Below are positions 1 through 11,239 of a stretch of DNA of 64,000 nt, one piece after another (the stretch's first letter is position 1; every line of letters starts with the position of its first letter). Location of the stretch: the NCBI GenBank assembly GCA_020543525.1, contig JAHYIO010000031.1:2852001-2916000 (forward strand), read 5' to 3'. Under the pieces are notes generated by a model that ran no database searches, had not been told where the DNA came from, and saw only the letters and a program-made list of their open reading frames with translations. The stretch is from Coriolopsis trogii (Eukaryota > Basidiomycota > Agaricomycetes > Polyporales > Polyporaceae). The position numbers and the translations under genes are program-made.

Positions 1-1068
1 CACAAATAGTCAGCATTCTCTCCACGGTGCGTCCGCACGGAAAGAGAGCTCACTTCGTTCTCTGACCCGGGGCACTCGACGATCGTCGCCTCACCTGAAG
101 CGTCGTCTACCGCGGTGATGTGCAGCTCGCCCGCCGGGTGCTGGAAGTCGAGCACGTGCGGTGGGACGTTCGGCACCGGGTCGTTCTGGTTCGTGATGTG
201 CACGAACGTCGGCATCTGCACACGCCAGCAAACGATCAGCTCAGTCTTTCGCGGATTCGACGAGGGAGGAGGAAGGGGACGCACGAGGGAGTCGAAGAGG
301 TCCGCCCAGGCCGAGTTTCCGACACGCGGCATGCCGAAGACGACAGAGTCGATCTGGATGTCGTCCGGGAGCGACATGCGGAGCATCGCAGCATCGAGAG
401 ACGCGATGGCTGCGCCGAGCGAGTGGCCGGTGACCATCACCTTCTTGAAGCCGGTGGACGTGAGCGCGTCCGTGACACTCGAGAGGACGATGTCGGCGGT
501 GCGGCCTTGCGTCGCCTGGAAGCCGCTATGGAGCTGGACGTCGCTGCTCGCGGCGGGGAAGAGCGTCGCGTTCGCGTCGACCTGCAAGAACTCGACGTCG
601 TTGGCGATCGAGAGAGCCTTCTTGGGATCGGTCCCCTGGTGAGCCACGACGATCGTCTCGGTGTCGGGGTCCGATGCGACAAAGACTGTGCCGTGATGCG
701 TTAGTTACCGGACACACAGGTGCTGCGTGTTGTGTGTCGCATGACCATCATGCAGGACTGCGGTAGTACTCACAGCCGGGGACAGCACCGTCGTCGCCAC
801 CTGCAGCAAACACCTTCACGTTCGGGATCGCGTCGCAGGACTTGCCGCAACTCCAATCGGTAACGGTATCCGCGGAGCAGTACGCCGCGCGCGCGAACTG
901 GGCGGGGCGCACGAGCGTGGAAGTGATGTCGTCCTGAGAGATTGGCGCGGGCTCTGCGTTGCTTTCGTCGCCAGATCCAAAGTTGATGCCAAAGAGAGGA
1001 GCTGGAGCTGCCTGCGCAAGAGCAACGAACGCGGCGAGGGCGAAGAAGGGCTTGAGAACGGGAGACAT
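1..1068 (-). CDS. Secreted class-3 (fungal) lipase / feruloyl-esterase-like, C-terminus cut by window edge
   Basis: Secreted alpha/beta hydrolase of the lipase class 3 family, expected to hydrolyse acylglycerols or related esters outside the cell. The ATG at 1068 opens a signal peptide (hydrophobic run ending AQAAPAP, about residues 1-20). The first exon ends at a GTGAGT donor near 772 and the second resumes around 690 with FFVASDPDTETIVVAHQGTDP, the conserved strand before the oxyanion region. The nucleophile elbow GHSLGAA is encoded near 430-455. NQNDPVPNVPP carries the expected catalytic Asp, and GELHIT lies where the catalytic His region is expected. The reading continues to the window start, so the C-terminus is missing. 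The family call is secure; substrate (triglyceride versus feruloyl ester) cannot be settled from sequence. The other long frames on both strands here are shadows. Confidence 0.9.
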
Positions 1069-2486
1069 GGCGTTTTATCGTGCGAAAAGGCGAGTATCCG
1101 AAAACCGCTCTGTAAGAAGAGAGCCCAACTGAAGGTGAAAGAAAGCTGGGAAGGGGAAGGGGAACCACCAGGGTCCTGCAAGCTAGGAAAGAAAGGGAAG
1201 GGGGACGACGACGCACGAAGAGTGTCGATGGACGGGTGGGTGATCTACATCGGCGTATTTGTATGCGGCGACGTAGGCAGGTGTGTTGCGAAGGAACGCG
1301 CGATCCGAGTCTGACTACGCGTAGCATATGGTATCAGAGATTCTTTGCAGCGTCCCTGCTCAAATGCCATGCAGCCGAGTGTTGATGGTGGGATGTTGGT
1401 ACATCATGTTGATCACAAGATGTACACGCCACCAGGGCAGTCACCCTCGGAATGAGCGGCATCTTGTGCGAACCTGTGCTCAGACCTGTCAGCGAGCAAC
1501 GAGTCAGAATATCTCGCATAGATAAGTCAAGGATGTGATTGCACCCGCCTTCAATTGGCTCATAAGCACGTCGAAATGCCGCGCGAGGCTAAACATGAGT
1601 AGAACGACTACGGGCAGTTCATCTCGGCTCACGTACTCATGGCTGGTAAAGCTCGAAGTGGCAACCCTCTTGAAGCATAGGAGTATCGGCGCGCTTCGAA
1701 ATCCATGGAGTTGCTGAAGATTGTCGTGTGGGACAGTGAATGGTCGCGGGTGGTTGAGCAGTTTCGGGCATCGGATCGGTTCCGTGGGAGAAAAAAGCTG
1801 TCCATCTGATCGGCGCTACCGGTGTTCTTGCAACCATTGAACCAACCATAACTCAACAGATTCGGCACTGCTTGCCATCTGCCACCAAGTGGGCATGTAC
1901 CGCATGGAGGTCGTGTTCTTGCGGCGTACATTGTCAACTCGTGGCTTTGCAGCCACCTTCAGCTCGCATGCGACTGAGAGGCTCGTATGGAATCCATCGG
2001 CGACGTCATGCTTTCGCTGCTAGCTTTAGGCGAATAGCGGAATCCTGCATAGCTCACACTTGAACTCATGGGTTATCGATTTATCTGTGTAGTGACATAT
2101 CATGAACCAATAGTACCTGACGTCTGTTTAGCAGACAGCGACAGACGCGGGTCTGTCCCGAGCTTCCTACGCTTCTCAGGGCGTGTACGCGGTTCTGAGA
2201 CAGACGGCGCAGGCAAGTGCGTCATTCTTGCGATTTCCCACCAGAGACTTGGCTAGGAATGGAGAATGATCTGCCATATTGAGTAACTGTAGCTGGAGGG
2301 GTGGTCGATGCCTTCCTTGAATGACGTCCAAGCTTGAAGATGTCTCGTTGTGAGTGACGGTCTTAGTGAAGGTTGGGAGGGGCGGAATGCATATATGCGC
2401 TCTGGGGTTGGTCGTTCATCCCAACACATTCCCCGCCTCTCATCATCGCTCATCTCGTCCTCCTCATTTCAGGAATACTCTCCACC
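1069..2486. other. Intergenic region, no gene seen
   Basis: About 1.4 kb between the lipase start and the HSP9/12 gene. The open frames are short (under about 105 codons), overlap on both strands and show no family motif or consistent splice pattern. The right end is the HSP9/12 promoter. Confidence 0.5.
2297..2398 (+). promoter_or_regulatory. Stress-type promoter elements of HSP9/12 copy 1
   Basis: Two AGGGG pentamers (2297-2301 and 2378-2382) match the core of the fungal stress response element, and a TATA-like gcatatatgc lies at 2389-2398, about 90 nt before the start codon. Role is inferred from position and the stress-protein identity of the gene. Confidence 0.4.
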
Positions 2487-2915
2487 ATGTCCGACGTTGG
2501 TCGTCAGTCTTTCACCGAAAAGGCCGGTGCTGCTATGAAGGTACGCTCCCTTGTGTCCAGGGCGTCCGTGTCTCTTCGCCATTCTGATGTCTTCATTTGC
2601 AGCCCGACTCTGAGAAGTCGTACTTGGAACAGATGACTGACGTCGGCAAGGGCATGATGGACTCCGTCGCGTCCACGATGCAGCCCCAAGTGAGTACTCG
2701 ATTGCTAGGTCCTGTATCCCACGATCTCAACCCCATTCTTCCAGAGTGAGAAGTCGACCACTCAGCAGATGGGTGACTCGATGAGCAGTAACTCGAACGA
2801 GACCCAGGTCCGTCGAACATCTAATTTCGTGGCTGCCTCTGGTCTCTAATCAACCACTCATCTTGTACAGGATTCGATGGCGAACAAGGCCAAAAACGCC
2901 TTCGGCACCAATTAG
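2487..2915 (+). CDS. HSP9/HSP12-family small stress protein, copy 1
   Basis: Small hydrophilic heat-shock protein of the HSP9/12 family; yeast Hsp12 binds and stabilises membranes under heat, osmotic and stationary-phase stress. Four exons splice cleanly: 2487-2540, 2603-2689, 2745-2807 and 2871-2915, giving 82 residues. The protein begins MSDVGRQSFTEKAGAAMK, the family signature, contains PDSEKS and SEKSTTQQMGD repeats, and ends in NKAKNAFGTN. It is a close paralogue of the gene at 30695-31077. Its third exon junction (PQ|SEKS) is absent from that paralogue, so one intron was gained or lost after duplication. An OYE gene follows 550 nt downstream on the same strand, as an OYE also follows copy 2. 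Confidence 0.92.
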
Positions 2916-3467
2916 GACGAAACGAAGGGACTCTGACTGTTGTATGAGTGTGTGTACAAATAGGTTTCAATCATAATCCCAGGGGGCAGCATGGAGGGCT
3001 GCCGAAACGTCGTGCAAGTACTAAGCTACAACGCATTCGCCTGCCAAAGGATGCCTGATTGATGAAGAAATATCCAATGCATTTCCACTCGGTACATATT
3101 GATTTGACATGTAGCGACATCGATGTCATTGGGGATTAGCATGTCTATTGAAGAATCGCTCAAGCGATTGCTCGTGACATCCCCGTGCTGCATGCGTGCG
3201 AGTTACTCTCGGTCCTCGTTGTCCGTGTTCGTCAGCACAACAGTGGTCGAAACTGACCTTGTGACTGTGCAAAGACGAGATATGTAGTGATTGAATAAAC
3301 TGGCTTATGATATAATATGGAATGCTTGAGACCTTACAAAATAGGAGTACGATACATGCTTTCAAAGCACTGTTTAGGAGCCAGTCCAATCCCACTTAAA
3401 AACAGCGATTGCCATCATGTCCCCATCTCCCAGGACACTCAAGGCTAGTCCAGACTTGACGACCACA
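2916..3467. other. Intergenic region between HSP9/12 and OYE copy 1
   Basis: About 550 nt holding the 3' flank of the stress gene and the OYE promoter. No further coding frame is supported. An in-frame upstream ATG at 3417 would lengthen the OYE by 17 residues. Confidence 0.5.
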
Positions 3468-4892
3468 ATGTCCACGGAACCAGCTCACGCATTATTCACG
3501 CCCGTACAAGTCGGGAATATGGCCCTCGGTCATCGCGTGGTCCTCGCGCCCCTCACTCGCCTTCGTGCCGATGCAGCGCATGTCCCAACAGAGTTGACGG
3601 TTGAGTATTACCGCCAACGCTCCTGCGTGCCGGGGACGTTTCTCATCACCGAGGCGACTGTCATCGTGCCCCAGGCGGGGGGATTGCCACATGCGCCCGG
3701 GATATGGAACGACGCACAGATCCAGGCGTGGAGGAAGGTATGATGTGTTCCGTTTTGACCCTGTTTGTGAGAAGGCTAACCGGCGGCGACGGTTCGCGTG
3801 ATGCATCTCAGGTAGTCGATGTAGTCCACAAGAACAAGAGCTACATCTACCTGCAGCTGTGGGCGATGGGCAGGCAGGCACGGAAGGACATGCTGCAGGC
3901 GGAATACCCGTCCTTCGAGCCCGTTGCACCGTCCGCGATCGCGCCTGCGGACCACCCCGACAACGTCCCGCGTGCGCTCACGAAGGAAGGTGCGTCAGTT
4001 GCAGCCGTTGGAGGTGTCGCGATGGTGATCGCGGGGGTTGCTGACGGCGAACACTGTTCCAGAGATCAAACAGTATGTGCAGTGGTTCGCCGAGGGTGCT
4101 GCGAACGCGGTGCACAAGGCTGGGTTCGACGGAGTGGAGGTGCACGGCGCGAACGGGTACCTGGTCGACGAGTTCCTCCAGGACGTCAGCAACACGCGCA
4201 CGGACGAGTACGGGGGCTCGGTCGAGAACCGCGCCCGGTTCGCGCTCGAGGTCATGGAGGCCATCGTCGGCGCCGTTGGGCAGTCGAGGGCGGCCATTCG
4301 GCTCAGCCCGTGGAACGTGTATGGAGACATGGGCATGGAGGACCCGATCCCGACGTTCTCGTACTTGGTCGGGCAGCTGAAGGAGAGGTTCCCGAACCTC
4401 GCGTACTTGCATGCCGTTTCACACGAGGCGGTTTTGACCAAACCGCCAAAGGACCTCTCGGTAAGTCCTGCTCTTGGGACAGCCGTCATGGTTGTCCTGC
4501 TGAGGGAACCGCCTTGCTGACCGGGCGACCGAATCTGCAGACGGCGGACTTTATCCAGAGGCTGTGGAAGCCAAAGCCGTTCATCACGACGGGAGCGTAC
4601 ACACGCGAGACAGGACTCAAGAAAGCGGAAGAGACCGGAGCACTCATCGGATATGGCGTCTTGTTCCTGGCGAACGTTAGTCTCACACGGTCCAATTCGT
4701 GCTCAATGGGCGCAAAGCGTACTGACACACACCTGCCTATTTTAGCCCGATCTGCCATTCCGCCTGCGCGAGAACCTCGAGCTCAACGTCCCGGATCCGT
4801 CGAACTTCTATACGGCGATGAGCCCAGAGGGGTACACGACCTACCCATTCTCCGAACAGTTCCTGAAGGTACGCCCTGAGTGGAAGGCATGA
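3468..4892 (+). CDS. Old Yellow Enzyme family NADH:flavin oxidoreductase, copy 1
   Basis: FMN-dependent ene-reductase of the OYE family; reduces activated C=C bonds using NAD(P)H, usually cytosolic and linked to oxidative stress. Five exons: 3468-3737, 3812-3989, 4063-4460, 4541-4675 and 4746-4892. Motifs in order: [27 protein letters not shown] (family N-terminus, broken here as ALFTP...APLTR), QLWAMGR, the substrate-binding His/Asn pair in [31 protein letters not shown] and IGYG near the FMN phosphate site, then NPDLPFRL and [10 protein letters not shown] chose the ATG at 3468 because the paralogue at 31647-33060 starts at the equivalent point; an in-frame ATG at 3417 is the alternative. 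The C-terminal tail after FLK differs from the paralogue. A 391-codon frame from 3704 runs through introns and is not real. Confidence 0.92.
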
Positions 4893-5088
4893 ACTTGATG
4901 GTGGTGAGGCTGGGGAAGGCGGCCCGAGTGTGATGCACACAAGTATATCCTGGAGCGTAGATTTGAATTTCGTCATATGCAGCTACACAGAAGGTCACTG
5001 CGACGTGACCGTGGCGTCGCAACAAATCGCATCTGTTCGGTCAACTTCATTCTGCTGGGCGCGGCGCAACGTACAGGCGCACAAGTCC

Positions 5089-7029
5089 CTACGCCGGTGT
5101 GAGTAGGAACGCAGCAGTGTCGTGTGCATCGACCTCAGCCGCGAAACTCGTGCTCGTGCTTCCGAGATCCGTCCCGGTCCACATGTCATGCACGTCGAAG
5201 GACGCCCCGCCGGATGCGAGCCCCGGCACGTTCGCAAAGTCGAACGACTTGGTCGCCGTCGCGTCTCCAGTGTTGATGATGAACACGTGCGTGCCCTTGG
5301 AGGACTGTCCGGCGTAGAACTCGGGCAGGTCTGTCTCTGTCGCGTTCGCGGTTGGGCTGAACGGCTTTGCGGGTGCGCCGATCGTGTCGTCCTGATGGAA
5401 GGCGAGCAGCTCCGGGTTGGTGATGATCTCGAGTTGCGTCGCATTGAGGTTGCCGAGCTAGAGGAAGCAAAGGGATCATACGTTCAGTCCAGCCAGACGT
5501 TGTAAGTGTATGACGGGACGCGTTCAAGCACGTACGTTTGTGCCTAGCAGGATCGGGCTCTTCAGGAAGGCCCATGCGGCGAAGTGGGTCCGCTGCTCTT
5601 GGATGGTAAGGTCTCCGTTGCCGATCTCCATCATGTCCCTGTAAACGAACAAAGTGAGCGGGCCTGCACCGAATACAGTAGCGCTGGCTGAGCGGACAGG
5701 CGTACATGTCATTGTGAGAATAGAAGTCGACCGCATCGAGGTGCTGCACGTTGATGCCGAGGATGTCGATGATGGAGCTCCATGACGCCTGCACGTCGCC
5801 AGATATGCGCCAAGAGTGCCCCTGTTTGTGAAAGTCCGAACTGTGTGAGACGGATGAAACTAAAGGTTTTACAATGTCGAGTACGTACAACGCGAGTACC
5901 CCAGTCCCAGACATTCGCTGTGCCCCAGATGCAGAGGTTGAAGTGGAAGGGACGCCCAGTATCGTCTAAGGCGGCTGTCATCTGACGATATCGGACGGCC
6001 GAGTTCGAGTTGCTGTCATAGTCATGGTAGGAAATTAGTCTGTGACTTGCGTGTATAGCGCCAGAAATGCACGTACTACCAATCACCATCGGGAGGACTC
6101 TAAAAGGGGCCAGTCAACAGGGCACACAGTCAAGGTCGGATAGATTGGAGTCGTACCGATGCATCTGTCCAATTGCTGGGGACATTGCAGTTGTCTTCGT
6201 GACAGACCGATCAGACTCCGCATCTCGCGCAAGGCAGTATCATACATACCGTATTTGAGATCTGGAATAGAAGACAGTTAGACGGAGGACAGATCGATAG
6301 CGCCCACTCACAGTCGACACCCCATTCAGCAAACGTTGCCGCGTCTAACTCTTCGTTACCCAACGAACCAGGGTAGCCAGCACAAGTGTTCGTGCCTGCG
6401 TCGCTGAGATAGCTATCAGGATCCCTTCTCGCCTGGCCAGAGGCGGGAGAGACAGACCTGTAGATACCAAACTTGAGACCGAGCGCGTGGACTTTGTCCG
6501 CCACTCCGCTAATGCCGTCCGGGAACTTGCTAGAGTCGGGGACGATCCTACCTGTAGAGGTGTCCCTGTCCATGAGCGGCCAGCAATCCTAGAAAAAGGG
6601 TCTCAGCTGATAAGAGGGAAAAACGAGTTGCGAACACACACGTCGATGTTAATATACTCGTATCCGGCCTTGTCTAGTCCGAGAGATATGAATTGGTTCG
6701 CGGCGGCTAGAATCTTATCCTCGTTGATGTCTGAGGCATGGTATGTAGTTCACTATCAATGATGACGATGACACGCGTGTTGCCCATAACTTACCACAAG
6801 CATAGGCATTCCAAGAATTCCAGCTGTAGCGTCAAAGTCAACTACGAAATGCACGAGTCAAACTGTATGGTCGTACCCACCCGAGCGCCGGCTTCTTGCC
6901 AACTGCATGAGAAGGCCCAACAGTCGGAGCAGAAGCAGCAATACCAGTGCTAGTAAAGAAAGCAGGTGGTACAGCCGCTGCTGCAATCCCCGCAAGTCCC
7001 ACAACGACAGAGGTGTAGATGGCGAGCAT
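5089..7029 (-). CDS. Secreted GH27 alpha-galactosidase
   Basis: Glycoside hydrolase family 27 enzyme that removes terminal alpha-1,6-galactose from galactomannans and raffinose-type sugars outside the cell. The ATG at 7029 opens a signal peptide ([19 protein letters not shown]); an in-frame ATG at 7059 would add ten charged residues. Many short introns split the gene. In order: ALGW plus [15 protein letters not shown] with the family's Asp pair, KFGIYRS, GVD|YLKYD|NCNVP carrying the nucleophile Asp (joined over two introns near 6330 and 6240), FNLCIWG, SWRISGD, HND followed by a DMMEIGNG exon holding the acid/base Asp, and [16 protein letters not shown]. The C-terminal beta-sandwich domain follows and ends FLLTPA at 5089. 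No sign of disruption. Confidence 0.92.
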
Positions 7030-7059
7030 AGTTCGGCGGTTGAAGTCGTCGTCGAGCAT

Positions 7060-7659
7060 GAGACCTCGCTTCTCGAGTCCTTATAATCTCCCATGCTAAC
7101 GCCATGACGAGTACAGAAAGCCACGGGATGCGCCTTCGTTGTACTCTGGCCATTCGCGAGCGCATGCGCGGTAGGAAAGTTGCGGTATCGGGTAGGTCAT
7201 GAGGGGGGGTAATGGTCAGCTGGAAAAGTCTCGGAAGGGAAAGAAACGTCTTTGTTATGGGGTTCCCAGAACCCCGTCGCGAGGCTGAGGACAAGGTTAC
7301 CGACGTTATATTGACACTATGACCTTCATATGCGTCGAATTCCACCGCATGATGTCAAGGATGTCAGGAACTAGGAGGTAGGAAGCCGGGTGCATGTGGG
7401 CGGAAGCAGGGCGATCCACATCAGGTTCACAGCCGGCCCGGTGGACGGTGATGACAATGTCTGCACAGGAGCGAGTGCGAATAGATGCATAGGATGCCAT
7501 GCTTCAGCGAGAGAAGACCGGGTCATAGAGTCAGCGGAGGCAGGTGGTGGATAAGAAGCAGAAGCGCTGATGATACTGGAAGACGCCGAACTGGAACCCC
7601 GTGGGTTGAGCAATAGGCAAAAGTCAGGCGGTATGCCCGCAATCCTCAGGCCTATAAAT
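7060..7659. other. Intergenic region between GH27 and U6
   Basis: About 600 nt containing the alpha-galactosidase promoter and the region upstream of U6. A TATA-like stretch (ctataaat, 7652-7659) lies immediately against the U6 5' end. No coding frame is supported. Confidence 0.5.
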
Positions 7660-7683
7660 GTCCCCTTCGGGGTGACATACGAA

Positions 7684-7714
<31 letters not shown>

Positions 7715-7775
7715 GGCCCCTGCACAAGGATGACACGCTTTCCCGGAGTGGTAGACCTACGGGTCTCAATATTTA
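7660..7775 (+). ncRNA. U6: U6 spliceosomal snRNA
   Basis: Catalytic snRNA of the spliceosome, transcribed by RNA polymerase III. The 5' stem-loop is visible as tccccTTCGgggtgacat. It is followed by the invariant core: the ACAGAGA box in gatacagagaagattagc, the catalytic AGC triad, and atggcccctgcacaaggat leading to gatgacacgc of the U2/U6 and internal stem-loop region (about 7687-7738). The 3' part diverges, as usual for U6. No intron interrupts the core, although U6 introns are known in some basidiomycetes. The exact ends are estimates: the 5' end is taken at the base of the stem and the 3' end at the T-rich tail. Confidence 0.95.
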
Positions 7776-7787
7776 TTTTCTTTTTTT
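7776..7787 (+). terminator. RNA polymerase III T-tract terminator of U6
   Basis: Four T residues, a C, then seven T residues directly after the U6 3' end, the expected Pol III stop signal. Confidence 0.8.
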
Positions 7788-8165
7788 CACCCGCACCTTA
7801 AGCACATACGAAGACGAAGACAGGAGGGCGCAACTCCGTCTACATCGGCCTCTTTTCACCGCCGTTAAAGTTTACGTTGCCGCGATGGGTGAGTGGCACA
7901 CAGGAAGTCGGACCCGTATGTCTTCCGCATTTGTCCATCATACGCGACGCGTCCAAAAGCGGTACAAATGAGTCGAATCGCGTGTCACATGACCGTGTTA
8001 CTCCAGGCGCATAAGTGCCAAAAGTTACCCCCTGTATCAGTCGGCACACCTTGTTCTCCGACCATCACCACTGACTGCATGAGAACAGAGAACATAAGAA
8101 GAACGGCCCGTTGACAGCATCTACACAAGTCCATAAGCAAGGGTGCCCCAACTTGAAGCGCAGCT
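7788..8165. other. Intergenic region downstream of U6
   Basis: About 380 nt with no coding frame. A weak B-box-like string (agtcgaatcgc, around 7971) is present. It is not convincing by itself, but yeast U6 does use a downstream B box. Confidence 0.4.
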
Positions 8166-10432
8166 CTACGAGCCGAAGAGGAGGCTGTTCAGCGGCAGCA
8201 TCGCAGGCGATGGCCGTTCCAACGCAACAGAAGACCTAGGCAGCCAACGTGGGAATTCATTACTGCAGAAATAAAGGAGGGTGAAGAAACTCGACTCACC
8301 CAGACGGTACAGCGGTCCCTCTGTGAATCGGGGATCGTGGGTCGAAGCGCATGTCATGGACAACCGTATCTGTACCCTCAGCTCCCTGTACGAACCTCAT
8401 GGAGTCCACTGCGGTTTGCACAATCGAAGCTGAAGGTTGCATATCGGTGCGTATCTCACTTGCTCCCAGTAGAGGCGTGTGTCTTCCTAGAGCCGCCGGC
8501 GACCCCGCGGATTGGCTAACGTCTGGGACAGGGACAGGAAACGCACTACTCGCAGAGGACACGGGGGAAGTACGAGAAGACCCCGCGGCGGCGACCGAGG
8601 ATATCCAAGAGGATACGGACTGGGCATTCGCCACCGACCGCATGATCCGTGCTGGTTGTCCACAGTTGCGGCACACGACGGCGTGGTGACCACAGCACGC
8701 GCCATCCGACTGCATGTCCCCGCTCCTGCCGGTGCCTGCAGAAGTTCGCAAAGAGGACAGAGAAGGGGAACAACGGGAGGTTTGCACCTCTCCGTTGACG
8801 TACCGCTTCTTCATGGGGATAAGGCGCGGCGACGTCTGCACTGCCGCTTCGGAGTGTTTACGACGCCGAACCTGCGGCTCCGTCTGTACCTGCACATCGC
8901 TCAGTGACTTGACCACAGGTGTCTTCTTTCCAGGCGACGCCTTGCGACTACTCTCGGTCGCATTGGACCTGGGCGACATGTTGCTCCTTCTTGTGCTCGG
9001 GGTTTCAGGCGGCGGCGTTGGAGGCGTAAATGTTGCGAAGGGCACTCTCGCGGAGTTCACACCTTCGTTTGGTCGTCTCAGGACATCAATATCACACATC
9101 ACAACATCTGGAACCTCCACACCTTCGTCTCGTCTGGCCAGGGTGCTCGTTATCACATCTGCCAGGACGGCGACCTGGGCTTCGGGCGTGTTGGGCGCCG
9201 TTGCATACTCGGAGTCGGACAACGGGCTTCGTGACCGCCAGGTATCTTCAAGTTGCTCTCTTGGACTCTCTCGCATTTGCCTCTGGCGCGCAGGCCAATC
9301 TTCCGGGAAGTAACGCGTGCCGAAACTGGAAGGAGTCGACAGGTGGCTCTTGCAGTCGCTAGCCGCTATTGCAGGCGAGCGCACACGGGCAGCAGCGACG
9401 CTCGGAGATGACGCATACGACAGCGATTGCGCATAACGAGGCGAGTGGACAGGTACATCACTCATCGTTGGGGAAAAGAAGTCGTTCTTGTCTTGCGTCA
9501 CGCAAGTCGGCAGGTCTGACGAGACGGACGCCGTCACAGCGCTCGGCGGTTGCGTGGCTCGAATATTTGGAGCGCGTTGCGGGTTCGGTCGGGCGATGGC
9601 TTGACGAGACGTTCGAACGACGGACACATTGGCCTGTGCAGGCGGAACGACAACAGCACGTTGTAGAACCGATCTCTCGGGAGCCGCGACCCTCGCGCTC
9701 GACTGCCCAGCGCCAGCGCCGCCGCCTGGGCGCGGGGCAGGCTCGGTCTTCGTCCGTCGCACGACTGCATTTCGGGAACCGTTGCTCGACTTATTCGCGT
9801 TCTTCACCCACTCCTTCTCGCGCTCGCATTCTTGGAGTGTCTTCCTGATTATAGCATCTCTCTCTGCGGTTCCCTCGGCAGTCCTACCACCAACCTGAAT
9901 GCTCCCCGTCGTCGCGAACCTCCCGATACGCTTTCCCCCGGCCGCGGGCTTCTGCAGCTGTTCAGGCGACAGAAAGGAAGGCTGAGACTGTGGCTTGTAG
10001 CACGGCGGTTGTTCGAGCCGTTCCTGACACGGCTGCTTGCCAGAATGTAGGGATGGGGCTCGCACCACCCTCTTGGTCTCCCCACGGGCGGCGGCACCGG
10101 CGTAGTAATTCACCGCCTCTTGGTAGTCGTCAAAGCCTTGCTGAGCGGCGCCGGGGACATCACGGATACGGTATTGGACGTCAAGCCTGGAAGACAGCGA
10201 CATCAGTGGACGTTCAACCAAATCCTCTCAGCAGCACATCGTCTAGGCCTTCGACGACGACGAGGGCCGTTGCGACTCGCAACCGGAGCGGAAGCGCGCC
10301 CACGGACGCCCTCGAAGCGCGGTGCTGCGGCATAGCGCGCGATTGAATCATTGACTGAGAAGAGACTCACCATGTCGTGTATACGCCAGGTTCTGTGCCG
10401 ACGGTGATGACATAGGCGGCCTTCTTCCCCAT
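8166..10432 (-). CDS. Large disordered protein with RNase H1 N-terminal (viroplasmin-like) domain
   Basis: Function unknown. Three exons: 10432-10371, 10186-8300 and 8235-8166; both joins keep frame (the split Trp codon TG|G at the first, GG|G at the second). The N-terminus reads MGKKAAYVITVGTEPGVYTTW, then LDVQYRIRDVPGAAQQGFDDYQEAVNYY (broken here by the intron). This matches the pattern of the RNase H1 N-terminal/viroplasmin fold: an aromatic-V-x-x-G strand, a GIY-x-x-W turn, a helix, a G-A-x-x-x-x-F strand and an E/D-A-x-x-Y helix. That fold binds dsRNA or RNA:DNA hybrids in RNase H1. No RNase H catalytic domain follows. The remaining 580 or so residues are Ser/Pro/Arg-rich and probably disordered, with one possible metal site, CCGHHAVVCRNC, near the C-terminus. 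Residue counts are approximate. Fold call moderately sure; role open. Confidence 0.8.
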
Positions 10433-11239
10433 CTCTCGATCTACTACTCAGCTCAACCCGGGTCCAAGATGCGTGTCAAGACAGTATGTTCAAGATGATG
10501 GTAGGAAGGCAAGGTGCTCGAGGCGCGGCCCATGGCGCGACCGCACAAGCTCAACTACCCTGGGACGCGACCGACGCACCAATCACGGATCCGCTTAACG
10601 TCGAAGCTACTAGTTCCGCGGCTCTCTCCTGCCGTTCCATCAGATCCAGACCAAAAACCCACATGCATGCCTTTTCCTCTCCATTTCGCGCCCGGTCGAC
10701 GCGGCGAATTTGACGGTTTGCTTCCGCGATGCTCCATTTGTGGCAATCGGGCGGGCAAGGCGGGCCACGGTCCCTGACATTTCCGATTGACATCACGAAA
10801 TGCAGGGTCGACCCGTCAAGTGCACGTTGCAATATTTGAGTTCATTTTATCAAGGGTCTTGTATCGATCGGTAGGGTGTCACACCCACCTGCTGCAGCGA
10901 GAAGCAAACGACGCAGGGCTTCGGAACAATGGAGACAACCCCCGGAGTTCTCTGCTGTTCCAGATTTCGAGGAGTTGTGCAACCACTTCGAAGTCGGAGA
11001 TAGGCGATATACGTGCAAGGTACGTGGTATTGCTATTGCGATGAACGATTATTACGAGCATAGGCAGAGCGATGTATATATCCAGTGAATGTAGTATAGC
11101 ATAAGAGAGCAATGCGAACAGGACTAGCCCAATCAACCTCACCTCATCCATGTTCAACGCCTACCCTGACAAGGGCCCGACTACCGCAGCAACTATGAGA
11201 CACAGCACTGCCTCGACGCAGAAGCTGAGAAGCCGACGG
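10433..11239. other. Intergenic region, no gene seen
   Basis: About 800 nt between the start of the viroplasmin-like gene and the end of ATG27. Short opposing frames only, none with recognisable motifs. Confidence 0.5.

Noticed and set aside
3704..4879. 391-codon frame on the + strand inside the OYE gene
   Set aside because: It reads through three introns, and the OYE family motifs sit in other frames over most of its length.
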